DNA from: an uncultured Duncaniella sp.
Lineage (GTDB): Bacteria > Bacteroidota > Bacteroidia > Bacteroidales > Muribaculaceae
Assembly (NCBI GenBank): GCA_910578615.1
Contig: CAJTRI010000001.1
Location: 237,401 to 276,944 of the forward strand
Direction: 5' to 3'
DNA: 39,544 nt
A program made the translations under genes and the position numbers. This document shows positions 15,698 through 24,389 of the stretch, one piece after another. A model generated the notes under the pieces. The model searched no databases and was not told the DNA's origin. It worked only from the letters and a program-made list of their open reading frames with translations. Within the stretch, counting starts at the first letter, position 1, and each line of letters starts with the position of its first letter.

Positions 15698-17182
15698 ATG
15701 CCACGACGTATCATTCTCACATTGATTCTTACGCTTGCGGCTTTATCGGCCGGTGCTCTCACCGTGACACCCGGATCTCTGGGTGTCACGGTGATGCCTG
15801 ATTGTGACGAGAGGTCTCTGGTGCTGACCGGGGAGATAAATGGCGCTGATCTCGAATACATAGCCACCCGTATGCGCTCTCTCGACCTCCTTGATCTGTC
15901 AGGAGTGAGGATAGTCGGCTATGAAGGCCCTCGTATCGCCGCAGGTCTACGCCGCCATGGGCCGGACATGCTCCCCCCCTTCCAGCTTGCCGGTCTTTCG
16001 GCCGGACGCCTTATCCTGCCCTCTGGTATTACGGCCATCGGAGAGTGTGCCCTCACGGGTTCATCGATTACGGAGATTGACATCCCCTCCTCGGTCAGAA
16101 CCATCGGTATGGGGGCTTTTGCCGGCTGTTCGGCTCTTGGGCGTGTGACGGTTCCCTCTTCGGTCAAGGAGGTAGGTTCCCATGTCTTTGACGGTTGTAC
16201 ATCCCTCTCGGAGGTGGTCTTCCTGCCTTCGCCGGTGCCTCCGTCGGCTTTCGTCGGTTGTCGTTCGCTTGTCTCGGTCACCCTTTCCGCCACTTGTGAC
16301 ACCATCGGAGACTCGGCCTTCAAGGGATGTTCGTCACTTGCCGGGTTTGATTTCCCGGCTTCTCTGGTCTCTGTGGGTGATGAGGCCTTCGCTTCTACCG
16401 GGCTTCTTGCCGCTCGTCTGGGCGGGTCGGTCTATTTACGCTCGGTCGGCAGTCGGGCCTTTGCGCAATGCCCCTCGCTTACCGAGGTGAGGTTTCCAGC
16501 AGGCCTTGTCAGACTTGGGGAAGGGATATGCCTCTGTGACAGTTCGCTTGTCTCGGTCAATATCCCGTCGTCCGTTCAGGCTGTCCCCCGTCTCTCGTTT
16601 GCCGGTGCCCGTCACGTTGTCTCGCTTGACGATGTGCTCGTTGAGGGGATTGACTCCGTTGCACCCTTCTCCTTCTCAGGCCTTGGCGATGTCTGTGCCG
16701 TCACTCTCCCCTCCTCCCTCTCACACATAGGCGACAACGCCTTTGAGCGGATGACCGGTCTGCGAGAGATCGAGGGAGGCGCCCTGACAGGCGTCCCCGT
16801 GCTTGGTGACAGTGTCTGGGCCGGTGTCGATGTGCGTTCGGTGGCGCTTTATGTTGATGAAAGACTTACAGGTGACTTTCTGTGTGCCCCACAATGGAAG
16901 GAGTTCGATATCCTCGTTTCGGGGATAGAGGATGTTTCTGCAACGCCGTCCGTGTCGCTGCGCGTCCGTTTTGACGGAACACTTCTTGTCGCCGAACTTC
17001 CCGGCCCCTTTGTCTCGGCCTCGCTTTTCGGTCTTGACGGCACCCTTCTTGACATCCGTGACGGCGGTGACGGAGCGTGCGTCCTTTCATTTGACACATC
17101 ACCTTTCAAAGAAAATTTCTTTATCCTCTCAGTCTCACTTCGCTCGGGCCTCCGCCCGGCCATAAAACTCCTCCGCAATTAA
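15698..17182 (+). CDS. Secreted BspA-like leucine-rich repeat protein
   Basis: 494 aa. A signal peptide (MPRRIILTLILTLAALSAGA) is followed by about ten LRR_5/BspA-type units between residues 100 and 390, for example LILPSGITAIGECALTGSSITEIDIPSSVRTIG and VTVPSSVKEVGSHVFDGCTSL. Such proteins are surface-exposed and often bind host or bacterial partners. The tail (SLFGLDGTLLDI...NFFILSVSLRSGLRPAIKLLRN) looks like a type IX-style C-terminal sorting domain. A perfect 12-bp inverted repeat (15761-15792) lies in the coding region just after the signal peptide. The stop overlaps the trmB start (TAATG), an odd pairing of a surface protein with a tRNA enzyme. The binding partner is unknown. Confidence 0.9.
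   Translation: MPRRIILTLILTLAALSAGALTVTPGSLGVTVMPDCDERSLVLTGEINGADLEYIATRMRSLDLLDLSGVRIVGYEGPRIAAGLRRHGPDMLPPFQLAGLSAGRLILPSGITAIGECALTGSSITEIDIPSSVRTIGMGAFAGCSALGRVTVPSSVKEVGSHVFDGCTSLSEVVFLPSPVPPSAFVGCRSLVSVTLSATCDTIGDSAFKGCSSLAGFDFPASLVSVGDEAFASTGLLAARLGGSVYLRSVGSRAFAQCPSLTEVRFPAGLVRLGEGICLCDSSLVSVNIPSSVQAVPRLSFAGARHVVSLDDVLVEGIDSVAPFSFSGLGDVCAVTLPSSLSHIGDNAFERMTGLREIEGGALTGVPVLGDSVWAGVDVRSVALYVDERLTGDFLCAPQWKEFDILVSGIEDVSATPSVSLRVRFDGTLLVAELPGPFVSASLFGLDGTLLDIRDGGDGACVLSFDTSPFKENFFILSVSLRSGLRPAIKLLRN
15761..15792 (+). repeat. Intragenic perfect inverted repeat in the LRR gene
   Basis: ACCGTGACACCC (15761-15772) and GGGTGTCACGGT (15781-15792) are perfectly complementary around 8 nt. The hairpin begins about 63 nt into the coding region and has no T run, so it is not a terminator. 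Confidence 0.7.
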
Positions 17183-17931
17183 TGGGCAAGAACAAACTCA
17201 AAAAATTCGCCGAGATGGAGACGCTTCCGTGCGTCTACCAATATCCGTTCTCTACTCTGCGCGACGGCAGCGGCTGTCCTCTGCGAGGACGCTGGAACGA
17301 GGACGTGTTCCGCAACTCCAACCCCCTCACCCTCGAACTCGGCTGCGGGAAGGGTGAATATGCCGTCGGGATGGGACGCCTTTATCCTGACCGTGACTTC
17401 ATAGGGATAGACATCAAGGGTGCACGCATGTGGACAGGCGCCCGGCAGGTTTGTGACGAGGGGCTGGCAAACGTGGCCTTTCTGCGTACATCCATCCATC
17501 TCCTTCCCGAGTTCTTCGCCTCCGGCGAAGTCTCGGAGATATGGATCACGTTTCCCGATCCCCAGATGCGCAAGGTCAACAAGCGCCTCACCGGCACGCA
17601 CTTCCTTGACATCTACCGCCGTGTCCTTGCACCGGGAGGAGTTATCCGTCTGAAAACGGACTCCCCCTTCCTCTATGCCTACACCATGGCCATGATAAAC
17701 CATAACTCGCTTCCGCTCCTCGCGGCCACTGATAATCTTTACGAGTCGCCGCTAAGTGCCGAAGTGCCTCCCATCACCACCTACTACGAGCAGCAGTGGC
17801 TGTCAAGAGGTATCCCGAGCAAATACATCGCATGGCAGCTTCCGGCCGACGTGCCCCTCTCGGAGCCGGATATAGACATAGAGCCGGACACCTACCGCTC
17901 CTTCGGTCGCGGAACCTTACAGGGATTCTGA
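17182..17931 (+). CDS. trmB: tRNA (guanine-N7-)-methyltransferase
   Basis: 249 aa. It methylates guanine 46 of tRNA using S-adenosylmethionine. The SAM-binding site is LELGCGKGEYAVGMGRLYPDRDFIGIDIKGARMW. The tRNA/catalytic motif is ITFPDPQMRKVNKRLTGTHFLDIYRRVLAPGG, and the late TYYEQQWLSRGIPSKYIAW is also typical of TrmB. ATG 17182 overlaps the LRR gene stop by one base. The mrp gene follows 74 bp later. Confidence 0.96.
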   Translation: MGKNKLKKFAEMETLPCVYQYPFSTLRDGSGCPLRGRWNEDVFRNSNPLTLELGCGKGEYAVGMGRLYPDRDFIGIDIKGARMWTGARQVCDEGLANVAFLRTSIHLLPEFFASGEVSEIWITFPDPQMRKVNKRLTGTHFLDIYRRVLAPGGVIRLKTDSPFLYAYTMAMINHNSLPLLAATDNLYESPLSAEVPPITTYYEQQWLSRGIPSKYIAWQLPADVPLSEPDIDIEPDTYRSFGRGTLQGF

Positions 17932-18005
17932 ACACTCTGTCGCTCTCGCGCGTTAACTTTTTAAAACATTTATACCCCCACATCCCAATATTCATTCATC
18001 ACTGT

Positions 18006-19103
18006 ATGCAGCTTTATCCCGCCATCATCACCGAGGCTCTGGCCACGGTGCGCTATCCCGGCAACGGCAAGAATCTTGTCGAGGCTCAGATGGTTGAAGA
18101 CGATATCCGTATTGACGGCGATTCCGTCAGTTTCTCCCTCATATTCGACAAACCCACCGACCCCTTCATGAAGTCAGTGGCCAAGGCTGCCGAGGCGGCC
18201 ATACACACCCGCATCTCGCCCGATGTAAAGGTGACGGTCAACACCGTCTCCCGCAAGCCTGTCCCCGCAGCCGCTCCCCCCGTCCTTCCCGGTGTCAAAA
18301 ACATCGTGGGCGTGTCATCCGGCAAAGGCGGGGTCGGCAAGTCTACTGTCGCCGCCAATCTTGCCGTGGCCCTTGCCCGCGAAGGTTACAGGGTGGGACT
18401 TCTGGACGCCGATATTTTCGGGCCGTCCGTCCCCAAAATGTTCGGCATCGAGGACGAGCAGCTGTTCATCCATGAGGTGGACGGACGCAACCTCATAATC
18501 CCTGTCGAGCGTTACGGTGTGAAGGTGCTCTCCATCGGCTTCCTTGTAGACAAGGAAAAAGCTGTCCTCTGGCGCGGCTCAATGGCCTCAAACGCCCTAA
18601 AACAGCTCATCGTGGAGGCTGACTGGGGGGAACTCGACTACTTCCTTATCGACATGCCTCCCGGCACCAGCGACATACATCTGACACTCGTGCAGACTCT
18701 CGGAATGACGGGAGTGGTCGTTGTGACAACCCCTCAGGAAGTAGCTCTCGCTGACGCCCGCAAGGGAATAGCCATGTTCATGGACGAGAAGGTGAGCGTG
18801 CCCATCCTCGGACTTGTCGAAAACATGGCCTACTTCACTCCCGCTGAGCATCCCGATGAGCGTTATTATATCTTCGGACGCGAAGGGGGCATAAGGCTTG
18901 CCGAAAAATTAGGTGTAAGACTTCTCGCACAGGTGCCTCTCGTGGCTTCTATCGCTGACAGCGGAGATGCCGGCGAGCCTGTCGCTATGACCGACTCGGT
19001 CACGGGACATGCCTTCGCCCATCTGGCCCATGAGGTGACTGATGCGGTTGCCGAGAGGAACGCGACTCTCCCACCCACCCACAAGGTAGAACTCAAACAT
19101 TGA
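18006..19103 (+). CDS. Mrp/NBP35 family P-loop ATPase without cysteines
   Basis: 365 aa. I start at ATG 18006 (MQLYPAIITEALATVRYPG); the same frame is open further upstream but there it overlaps trmB. Residues 1-80 are a MIP18/DUF59-type domain, and the ATPase follows from about 98 with the deviant Walker A GKGGVGKST, then LLDADIFGPSVPKMFG, DYFLIDMPPGTSDIHL and the Mrp-typical WRGSMAS and VENMAYFTP. Mrp proteins are cytosolic carriers for iron-sulfur cluster delivery. The usual CxxC cluster-binding pair, expected after ENMAYFTP, is missing, and I find no cysteine at all in the protein. A carrier role using cysteine ligands is therefore unlikely for this copy. Confidence 0.93.
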   Translation: MQLYPAIITEALATVRYPGNGKNLVEAQMVEDDIRIDGDSVSFSLIFDKPTDPFMKSVAKAAEAAIHTRISPDVKVTVNTVSRKPVPAAAPPVLPGVKNIVGVSSGKGGVGKSTVAANLAVALAREGYRVGLLDADIFGPSVPKMFGIEDEQLFIHEVDGRNLIIPVERYGVKVLSIGFLVDKEKAVLWRGSMASNALKQLIVEADWGELDYFLIDMPPGTSDIHLTLVQTLGMTGVVVVTTPQEVALADARKGIAMFMDEKVSVPILGLVENMAYFTPAEHPDERYYIFGREGGIRLAEKLGVRLLAQVPLVASIADSGDAGEPVAMTDSVTGHAFAHLAHEVTDAVAERNATLPPTHKVELKH

Positions 19104-19145
19104 TTAAACATTCTCTAAGAATTCTCACTCCCAACCCATCTCTTT

Positions 19146-20798
19146 ATGAAAAAACTCTCTACTCTCCTTCTGGGTGCGTTCGTGTGTCTTGGCGCTTCGG
19201 CCGACATTCCCGACGGGTATTACAACCGCATGAACGGCAAGACAGGTGCTGACCTGAAACAGACCGTCCATGAGATTATAAATCCCCACACCACGGTCTC
19301 CTCCTATTCGGCATTGCCGCAGTATTTCCAGCAGACCGATGTCTATCCTGAATCTGATCGATGGTGGGACATGTATTCCAACGTGACGCGACACATACCC
19401 AGCTTCTCAGGGCTTAACCGCGAGCACGCCCTGCCCAAAAGCTGGTGGGGAGGACTGACATCCACTCCCGCCTATATCGACCTCAACCATCTCTATCCGT
19501 CAGACGGCCCGGCCAATCAGGCCAAGAGCAACTATCCCCTCGGCGAGGTAAGCGGCAATCCGCGCTTCAACAATAACGTCACCAAGGTGGGTTATCCCGT
19601 AAACGGCCAGGGTGGTGGCGCGCAATATGTATTCGAGCCTGACGATGAATACAAGGGAGACTTCGCGCGAACCTATTTCTACATGGCTACGTGTTACTCC
19701 AACCTCACATGGTCTGCCAAATATCTGTGGATGCTTCAGCAAAACGACTACCCCACCCTAAACTCTTGGGCCGTGGAGCTTCTTTTGAAATGGCACCGCG
19801 AGGATCCCGTCAGCCAGAAGGAGATAGAGCGTAACGAGGTGGTGTATGGCTATCAGAACAACCGCAATCCGTTTATCGACTTCCCTGATCTTGCCGAATA
19901 TATCTGGGGCAACAAGATAGGCGAAGGTTTCGAGGTAGGTACAGGCGGAACCGGCGGCAGTCCCATACTGACCGCTCCCGTCCCGGAAACCACACTTGAC
20001 TTCGGTCAGGTGGCTGTGGGGCAGACTGTCACGGCCCAGTTCTACTTCAAGGGAGAGAATCTGACCCAGCCGCTTTCGCTGCGTATTTCAGGTGACCACC
20101 GTGATATGTTCTCTATGGCTACAAATACCATCAGCAACCAGCTTGTCAACTCGGCCACGGGATATTACCTCCAAGTCACCTATACCCCGACATCGGCAGG
20201 AGAGCATTCCGCACGCATCCTCATCTATGACGGCGGTCTTGACGGAAGTCTGTATGTTAATTTCCATGGCGAGGCCTTCCCAGAGCCTACACTCTCGACC
20301 CTCACAGCCTATGAGGCTTCCGATATTACCTCCGACTCTTATACCGCCTCATGGAGCACCGCGCCCGAGGTGATTGACGCCTATGTCCTCACCCGCACAC
20401 GTTATGTAGATGGTTCCACCATAATTGACGAGATGGAGCTTGACGGAGAGAGCACCACGGCAGAAATCACAGGTTTTGAGGCATCCGAACGTGAGAGTTA
20501 CACAGTCCAGAGCACACGTCTCGGTTTCCGTTCGCCTGTCAGCAATGTTGTCTTCGTATCCCACAGCGGCATTGCCGGTCTTGAAGCCGACAGCCCGCTT
20601 ACAGCCACGAGCTATCCCGGCGTCATCCGTCTCCAATGTTCCGAACCGCATTCTGACGGGCGCGTCTACGATATGTCAGGACGTCTCTTCATGACCATCC
20701 CGGTCATCGAGACAGACATGGACATCACCCTTCCGCCCGGAGTCTACCTCCTCACCACGGCCGAACATCCGTCGCCTGTAAGGCTTCTGGCCCGCTGA
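19146..20798 (+). CDS. Secreted endonuclease I family nuclease with C-terminal sorting domain
   Basis: 550 aa. A signal peptide (MKKLSTLLLGAFVCLGASA) precedes the endonuclease I domain (about 25-255), whose catalytic motif is LNREHALPKSWWGG with His94, followed by DLNHLYPSDGPANQAKSNYPLG and a FEPDDEYKGDFARTYFYMATCY segment. A glycine-rich linker leads to an Ig-like domain (LDFGQVAVGQTVTAQFYFKG..., about 285-380, of the choice-of-anchor type), then a fibronectin-like part. The tail VYDMSGRLFMTIP...LPPGVYLLTTAEHPSPVRLLAR fits a type IX sorting domain. The protein should degrade extracellular DNA or RNA. A terminator follows. Confidence 0.93.
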   Translation: MKKLSTLLLGAFVCLGASADIPDGYYNRMNGKTGADLKQTVHEIINPHTTVSSYSALPQYFQQTDVYPESDRWWDMYSNVTRHIPSFSGLNREHALPKSWWGGLTSTPAYIDLNHLYPSDGPANQAKSNYPLGEVSGNPRFNNNVTKVGYPVNGQGGGAQYVFEPDDEYKGDFARTYFYMATCYSNLTWSAKYLWMLQQNDYPTLNSWAVELLLKWHREDPVSQKEIERNEVVYGYQNNRNPFIDFPDLAEYIWGNKIGEGFEVGTGGTGGSPILTAPVPETTLDFGQVAVGQTVTAQFYFKGENLTQPLSLRISGDHRDMFSMATNTISNQLVNSATGYYLQVTYTPTSAGEHSARILIYDGGLDGSLYVNFHGEAFPEPTLSTLTAYEASDITSDSYTASWSTAPEVIDAYVLTRTRYVDGSTIIDEMELDGESTTAEITGFEASERESYTVQSTRLGFRSPVSNVVFVSHSGIAGLEADSPLTATSYPGVIRLQCSEPHSDGRVYDMSGRLFMTIPVIETDMDITLPPGVYLLTTAEHPSPVRLLAR

Positions 20799-20818
20799 CC
20801 GGCTTTAAGATAAAAAAT

Positions 20819-20880
20819 ATGTGTGTCGTAGAAGCACCGTGCGTCAGAGACGCGCCGCGCCTACGGCACACATACTTTTT
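20819..20880 (+). terminator. Rho-independent terminator after the endonuclease gene
   Basis: Arms 20819-20831 (ATGTGTGTCGTAG) and 20861-20873 (CTACGGCACACAT) pair over 13 bp with one G-U. An inner GCGTC/GACGC hairpin lies at 20841-20853, and a run of six T follows. Confidence 0.85.
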
Positions 20881-20915
20881 TGACCCTTTTCCGGCCAACT
20901 CAGAAAACTTTTTCG

Positions 20916-20923
20916 TACCTTTG
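20916..20923 (+). promoter_or_regulatory. -7 element of the eda promoter
   Basis: TACCTTTG is an exact TAnnTTTG match 52 bp upstream of the eda start. TTTT at 20887-20890 is a weak and rather distant -33 candidate. Confidence 0.55.
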
Positions 20924-20975
20924 TGCTACGAATATTAATTAAGATTACACCTTAACTTATACCAAATCCATTATT

Positions 20976-21644
20976 ATGGCAAAATTCGATAAGATTGCAG
21001 TTCTTGCCAAGATGGGCGAGACCGGCGTTGTGCCCGTGTTCTACCACAAAGATGCCGAAGTGGCCAAACAGGTTGTAAAGGCCTGTTATGAGGGCGGTAT
21101 CCGTGCCTTTGAGTTCACCAACCGTGGCGACTTTGCTCACGAGGTCTTTGCCGAAGTTGTAAAATTCGCCGCATTAGAATGTCCCGAGATGGCCATGGGC
21201 GTAGGCTCGGTTGTAGATCCCGCCACAGCCGCTCTCTATATCCAGCTCGGCGCCTGCTTCGTTGTCGGGCCGCTCTTCAACCCCGAGGTATCGCGCATCT
21301 GCAACCGTCGTCTTGTTCCCTATACCCCCGGCTGCGGCTCGGTGAGCGAGATTGGTGCCGCTCAGGAGACCGGCTGTGATCTCTGCAAATGCTTCCCCGG
21401 CGATGTACTCGGCCCGAAATTCATCAAGGGCTTCATGGCTCCCATGCCATGGTCAAAGATTATGGTCACTGGCGGAGTGGAGCCTACAAAGGAGAACATC
21501 GAAGGATGGATAAAGGCCGGCTGCTACTGTGTCGGTATGGGTTCCAAGCTCTTCCCCGGTGACCGTGTCGCTGCCAAGGACTGGCAGTATGTCACCGACA
21601 AGTGCCGCGAGGCTCTCGGCTACGTGGCTGAGGCCCGCAAATAA
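20976..21644 (+). CDS. eda: KDPG / 4-hydroxy-2-oxoglutarate aldolase
   Basis: 222 aa. It splits 2-keto-3-deoxy-6-phosphogluconate into pyruvate and glyceraldehyde 3-phosphate. The class I aldolase residues are present: Glu46 in AFEFTNRGDF and the Schiff-base lysine Lys138 in LCKCFPGDVLGPKFIKG. VTGGVEPTKENIEGWIKAGCYCVGMGSKLF forms the phosphate site. It leads the hexuronate set (uxuA and an SDR follow) with its own promoter. A long stem-loop separates it from uxuA, so the downstream genes may receive only partial read-through. Confidence 0.95.
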   Translation: MAKFDKIAVLAKMGETGVVPVFYHKDAEVAKQVVKACYEGGIRAFEFTNRGDFAHEVFAEVVKFAALECPEMAMGVGSVVDPATAALYIQLGACFVVGPLFNPEVSRICNRRLVPYTPGCGSVSEIGAAQETGCDLCKCFPGDVLGPKFIKGFMAPMPWSKIMVTGGVEPTKENIEGWIKAGCYCVGMGSKLFPGDRVAAKDWQYVTDKCREALGYVAEARK

Positions 21645-21715
21645 AGCCGTGAATGATTAGTGTCTGAGTTGGTCGGGACTTCCTTTCGAAGGAAATCCTG
21701 CCGGCTATATAAATT

Positions 21716-21775
21716 GCCCTGTAAGGGCAACCGAATATCACGAGATTCCGTGTTGTTCGGTCGCTCTTACGGGGC
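21716..21775 (+). terminator. Long stem-loop between eda and uxuA (terminator or attenuator)
   Basis: Arms 21716-21735 and 21756-21775 form 17 Watson-Crick pairs, two G-U and one mismatch over 20 positions, with an inner CACG/CGTG hairpin in the loop. A modest T-rich stretch (TTTGGCTTTT) follows. The left arm can also fold alone (TTGCCCT, GTA, AGGGCAA at 21714-21730). A smaller hairpin TTCCTT/AAGGAA precedes it near 21680. Confidence 0.65.
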
Positions 21776-21862
21776 TTTGGCTTTTATCAAATGCAGCTCT
21801 GAGTCCGTGCTCAATGGCAGGACACTGGCTGTCTGAATCTAACCATCTATATATCAGTTATT

Positions 21863-23026
21863 ATGGAGAAAACATGGAGGTGGTTCGGGCCGAATGACAA
21901 GATTACCCTCGACATGCTGCGCCAGATAGGTGTCGAAGGCATCGTCACAGCCCTCCACCACATACCCAACGGTGAGATATGGACACTCGGGGAAGTGGAG
22001 AAAATGAAGACCTATATCGAGGAGCACGGTCTGCGTTGGAGCGTGGTCGAGAGTCTTCCCGTATCCGAATCCATCAAATACGCAGGCCCTGACAGGGATA
22101 TCCTCATCGAGAACTACAAGGAAAGCCTCCGCAACCTCGGTAAGGCCGGCGTGAGGACTATCTGCTATAACTTCATGCCGGTTCTTGACTGGGCGCGCAC
22201 CACCCTTGACTATCCCAACCCTAATGGCACGAGCAACCTGTATTTCAATATGGGTGAGTTTGCCTATTTTGACATCCACATCCTACGCCGTGAAGGTGCC
22301 GTCAACGACTACGATGCCGACACACTTGCCCGTATGGAGGAAATCAAGGCAGCGATGACTCCCGAGGGTGAGAAACGCCTCGTTGAGAACATCATCGTGA
22401 AGACCCAGGGATTTGTCAACGGCAATATCTCGGAGTCCGACCTTGACCCGGTACAGAAGTTTCGTGACCTCCTCAGCCTCTATGACGGCATAGATGCCGA
22501 CCGGCTCCGTGCCAATATGGCCTACTTCCTCAATGCCATCATGCCCGTTTGTCGTGAATATGATATCAATATGTGCGTGCACCCGGACGATCCTCCACGC
22601 CCCATTCTCGGACTTCCGCGCATTGTCACATGCGATGCCGATATCCGTGCATTCCTTGATGCCGTCCCGGATCCCCACAACGGCCTGACCTTCTGTGCCG
22701 GATCTCTGAGTGCCGGCGCCCACAACGACGTTGTCGAACTCGCCCGCAAGTATGCCCGCAACACCCACTTCGCCCATATCCGCATCTGCAAGACCCTCCC
22801 CGGAGGTGACTTCAAGGAGTCAAGTCATCTGGATCCTCGGCTCATAGAGGTAGTCAGGATTTTCGAGGAACAGAATCCCGGAGTCCCCATGCGTGTGGAT
22901 CATGCCGAACTCATGCTCGGGGACGAGAAGATGGGCTACAATGCCGGCTACTCATTCCACGGACGTATGCTTGCCCTCGGCCAGATTGACGGAGTGATGG
23001 CGGCAATAAGAACCAACAAAAACTAA
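21863..23026 (+). CDS. uxuA: Mannonate dehydratase
   Basis: 387 aa. It dehydrates D-mannonate to 2-keto-3-deoxygluconate in glucuronate degradation. The N-terminus MEKTWRWFGPNDKITLDMLRQIG and the GIVTALHHIPNGEIW segment are characteristic. The metal and substrate site MCVHPDDPPRPILGLPRIV is intact, as is FCAGSLSAGAHNDVVELARKYA and the late MRVDHAEL. No promoter of the -33/-7 type is seen in the 218 bp between eda and uxuA. The SDR gene follows 9 bp later. Confidence 0.96.
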   Translation: MEKTWRWFGPNDKITLDMLRQIGVEGIVTALHHIPNGEIWTLGEVEKMKTYIEEHGLRWSVVESLPVSESIKYAGPDRDILIENYKESLRNLGKAGVRTICYNFMPVLDWARTTLDYPNPNGTSNLYFNMGEFAYFDIHILRREGAVNDYDADTLARMEEIKAAMTPEGEKRLVENIIVKTQGFVNGNISESDLDPVQKFRDLLSLYDGIDADRLRANMAYFLNAIMPVCREYDINMCVHPDDPPRPILGLPRIVTCDADIRAFLDAVPDPHNGLTFCAGSLSAGAHNDVVELARKYARNTHFAHIRICKTLPGGDFKESSHLDPRLIEVVRIFEEQNPGVPMRVDHAELMLGDEKMGYNAGYSFHGRMLALGQIDGVMAAIRTNKN

Positions 23027-23035
23027 CTCAAAGCT

Positions 23036-23848
23036 ATGAATGAACTGTTCTCAGTAAAAGACCAGGTAGTGGTCATCACCGGCGGGACGGGTGTCCTCGG
23101 ACGCTGCATCGCTGAATATCTTGCCTCTCAGGGTGCAAAGATAGTTATCCTCGGCCGCCGCAAGGAAGAGGGTGACGCTATAATCGACGAGATCAAGGCC
23201 AAAGGCGGTGACGCCATGTTCCTTGTGACCGATGTGATGGACGAGGCCAAGGTGCAGGAAAACTGTGACGAGATTCTCGCCCGCTACGGACGTGTGGACG
23301 CCCTTCTGAATGCTGCCGGCGGAAATATGGCCGGAGCCGTGATAGCTCCCACCGGCAATATCTTCGACCTCAAAGTAGACGCGTTCCGCACTGTCCTCGA
23401 CCTCAACCTCACAGGCACCGTCATACCCACCCAGGTATTTCTCCGCCCCATGGTCGAGGCCGGCAAAGGCTCCATCGTCAACTTCTCTTCCATGGCCGCC
23501 TTCCGCCCCATAACCCGCGTTTGTGGCTACGCAGCCGCAAAGGCCGGTATCTCCAACTTCACCGCCTTCATGGCCAACGAGGTGGCCACAAAGTTCACAC
23601 CGGCCATACGCGTCAATGCCATCGCACCCGGCTTCTTTGTGACCAACCAGAACCGCTCCCTCCTCACCAACCCTGACGGCTCCCTTACCCAGCGCGGCGA
23701 GGATGTGATCCGTCAGACACCCTTCAAACGTTTCGGCAGACCCGAAGAGCTTTGCGGTACCATACAGTACCTCATTTCCGAGGCATCCTCGTTTGTTACC
23801 GGCACTGTCGCCGTGGTTGACGGAGGCTTCAACTCCTTCGCCATGTAA
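23036..23848 (+). CDS. SDR family oxidoreductase, probable D-mannonate oxidoreductase
   Basis: 270 aa. A classical short-chain dehydrogenase: the NAD(P) glycine motif GGTGVLG near residue 16, NAAGGN near 95, a catalytic Ser in NFSSMAAF, and Tyr165/Lys169 in GYAAAKAG. The C-terminus VDGGFNSFAM is typical. Lying 9 bp behind uxuA and in the eda set, it most likely interconverts fructuronate and mannonate, the step done by UxuB in E. coli through an unrelated long-chain dehydrogenase. The SDR fold is sure; the substrate is inferred from context. Confidence 0.88.
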   Translation: MNELFSVKDQVVVITGGTGVLGRCIAEYLASQGAKIVILGRRKEEGDAIIDEIKAKGGDAMFLVTDVMDEAKVQENCDEILARYGRVDALLNAAGGNMAGAVIAPTGNIFDLKVDAFRTVLDLNLTGTVIPTQVFLRPMVEAGKGSIVNFSSMAAFRPITRVCGYAAAKAGISNFTAFMANEVATKFTPAIRVNAIAPGFFVTNQNRSLLTNPDGSLTQRGEDVIRQTPFKRFGRPEELCGTIQYLISEASSFVTGTVAVVDGGFNSFAM

Positions 23849-23870
23849 GCGGGAATTGGATTATACATTA

Positions 23871-23922
23871 AACCTAAACGGCCGCTGTCCATTTTTTTTG
23901 GACAACGGCCGTTTAGGTTTCT
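23871..23922. terminator. Terminator between the convergent SDR and rplS genes
   Basis: Arms 23871-23890 and 23900-23919 pair over 20 positions with one mismatch, around a T-rich loop. TTCTTTT follows on the plus strand; the minus side is less T-rich. It probably serves the SDR gene and stops rplS transcripts as well. Confidence 0.85.
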
Positions 23923-23942
23923 TTTGACGGTAAGCGTGAGGC

Positions 23943-24302
23943 TTAGTCTTTCTTTACTATGCGACGCTCTTTGATACGGGCCTTCTTGCCGGTGAGCTTG
24001 CGGAGATAGTAAAGCTTGGCACGGCGAACCTTGCCATACTTGTTGATTGTGATTGAGTCAATGAAGGGTGACTCGATGGGGAAGATACGCTCTACGCCGA
24101 TGTTGTCTGACATCTTGCGCACGGTGAAGCGCTTCTTTTCTCCTTCGCCGGAGATGCGGATTACAACGCCGCGATACTGCTGGATACGCTCCTTGTTGCC
24201 TTCCTTGATGCGGTAAGCCACGGTGATGGTATCGCCGGGGTTGAAGTCAGGGTGCTGTTTGCCGGTGGCGAAAGCCTCGTTAACTACCTTGATTAAGTCC
24301 AT
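23943..24302 (-). CDS. rplS: 50S ribosomal protein L19
   Basis: 119 aa, the usual length. MDLIKVVNEAFATGKQHPDFNPGDTITVAYRIKEGNKERIQQYRGVVIR begins the protein, and the end EKKRFTVRKMSDNIGVERIFPIESPFIDSITINKYGKVRRAKLYYLRKLTGKKARI is the standard L19 signature. It lies at the 30S-50S interface. It is a single-gene transcript with a consensus promoter 88-119 bp upstream and a shared terminator downstream. Confidence 0.98.
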   Translation of the reverse strand: MDLIKVVNEAFATGKQHPDFNPGDTITVAYRIKEGNKERIQQYRGVVIRISGEGEKKRFTVRKMSDNIGVERIFPIESPFIDSITINKYGKVRRAKLYYLRKLTGKKARIKERRIVKKD

Positions 24303-24389
24303 TTTTGTATACGTATATTAAAAATGTTAACAATACTCGCAATATACGCGGGCTGCTTGTCCCTGCCAGAGATTGCGAATTTCCGGGCG

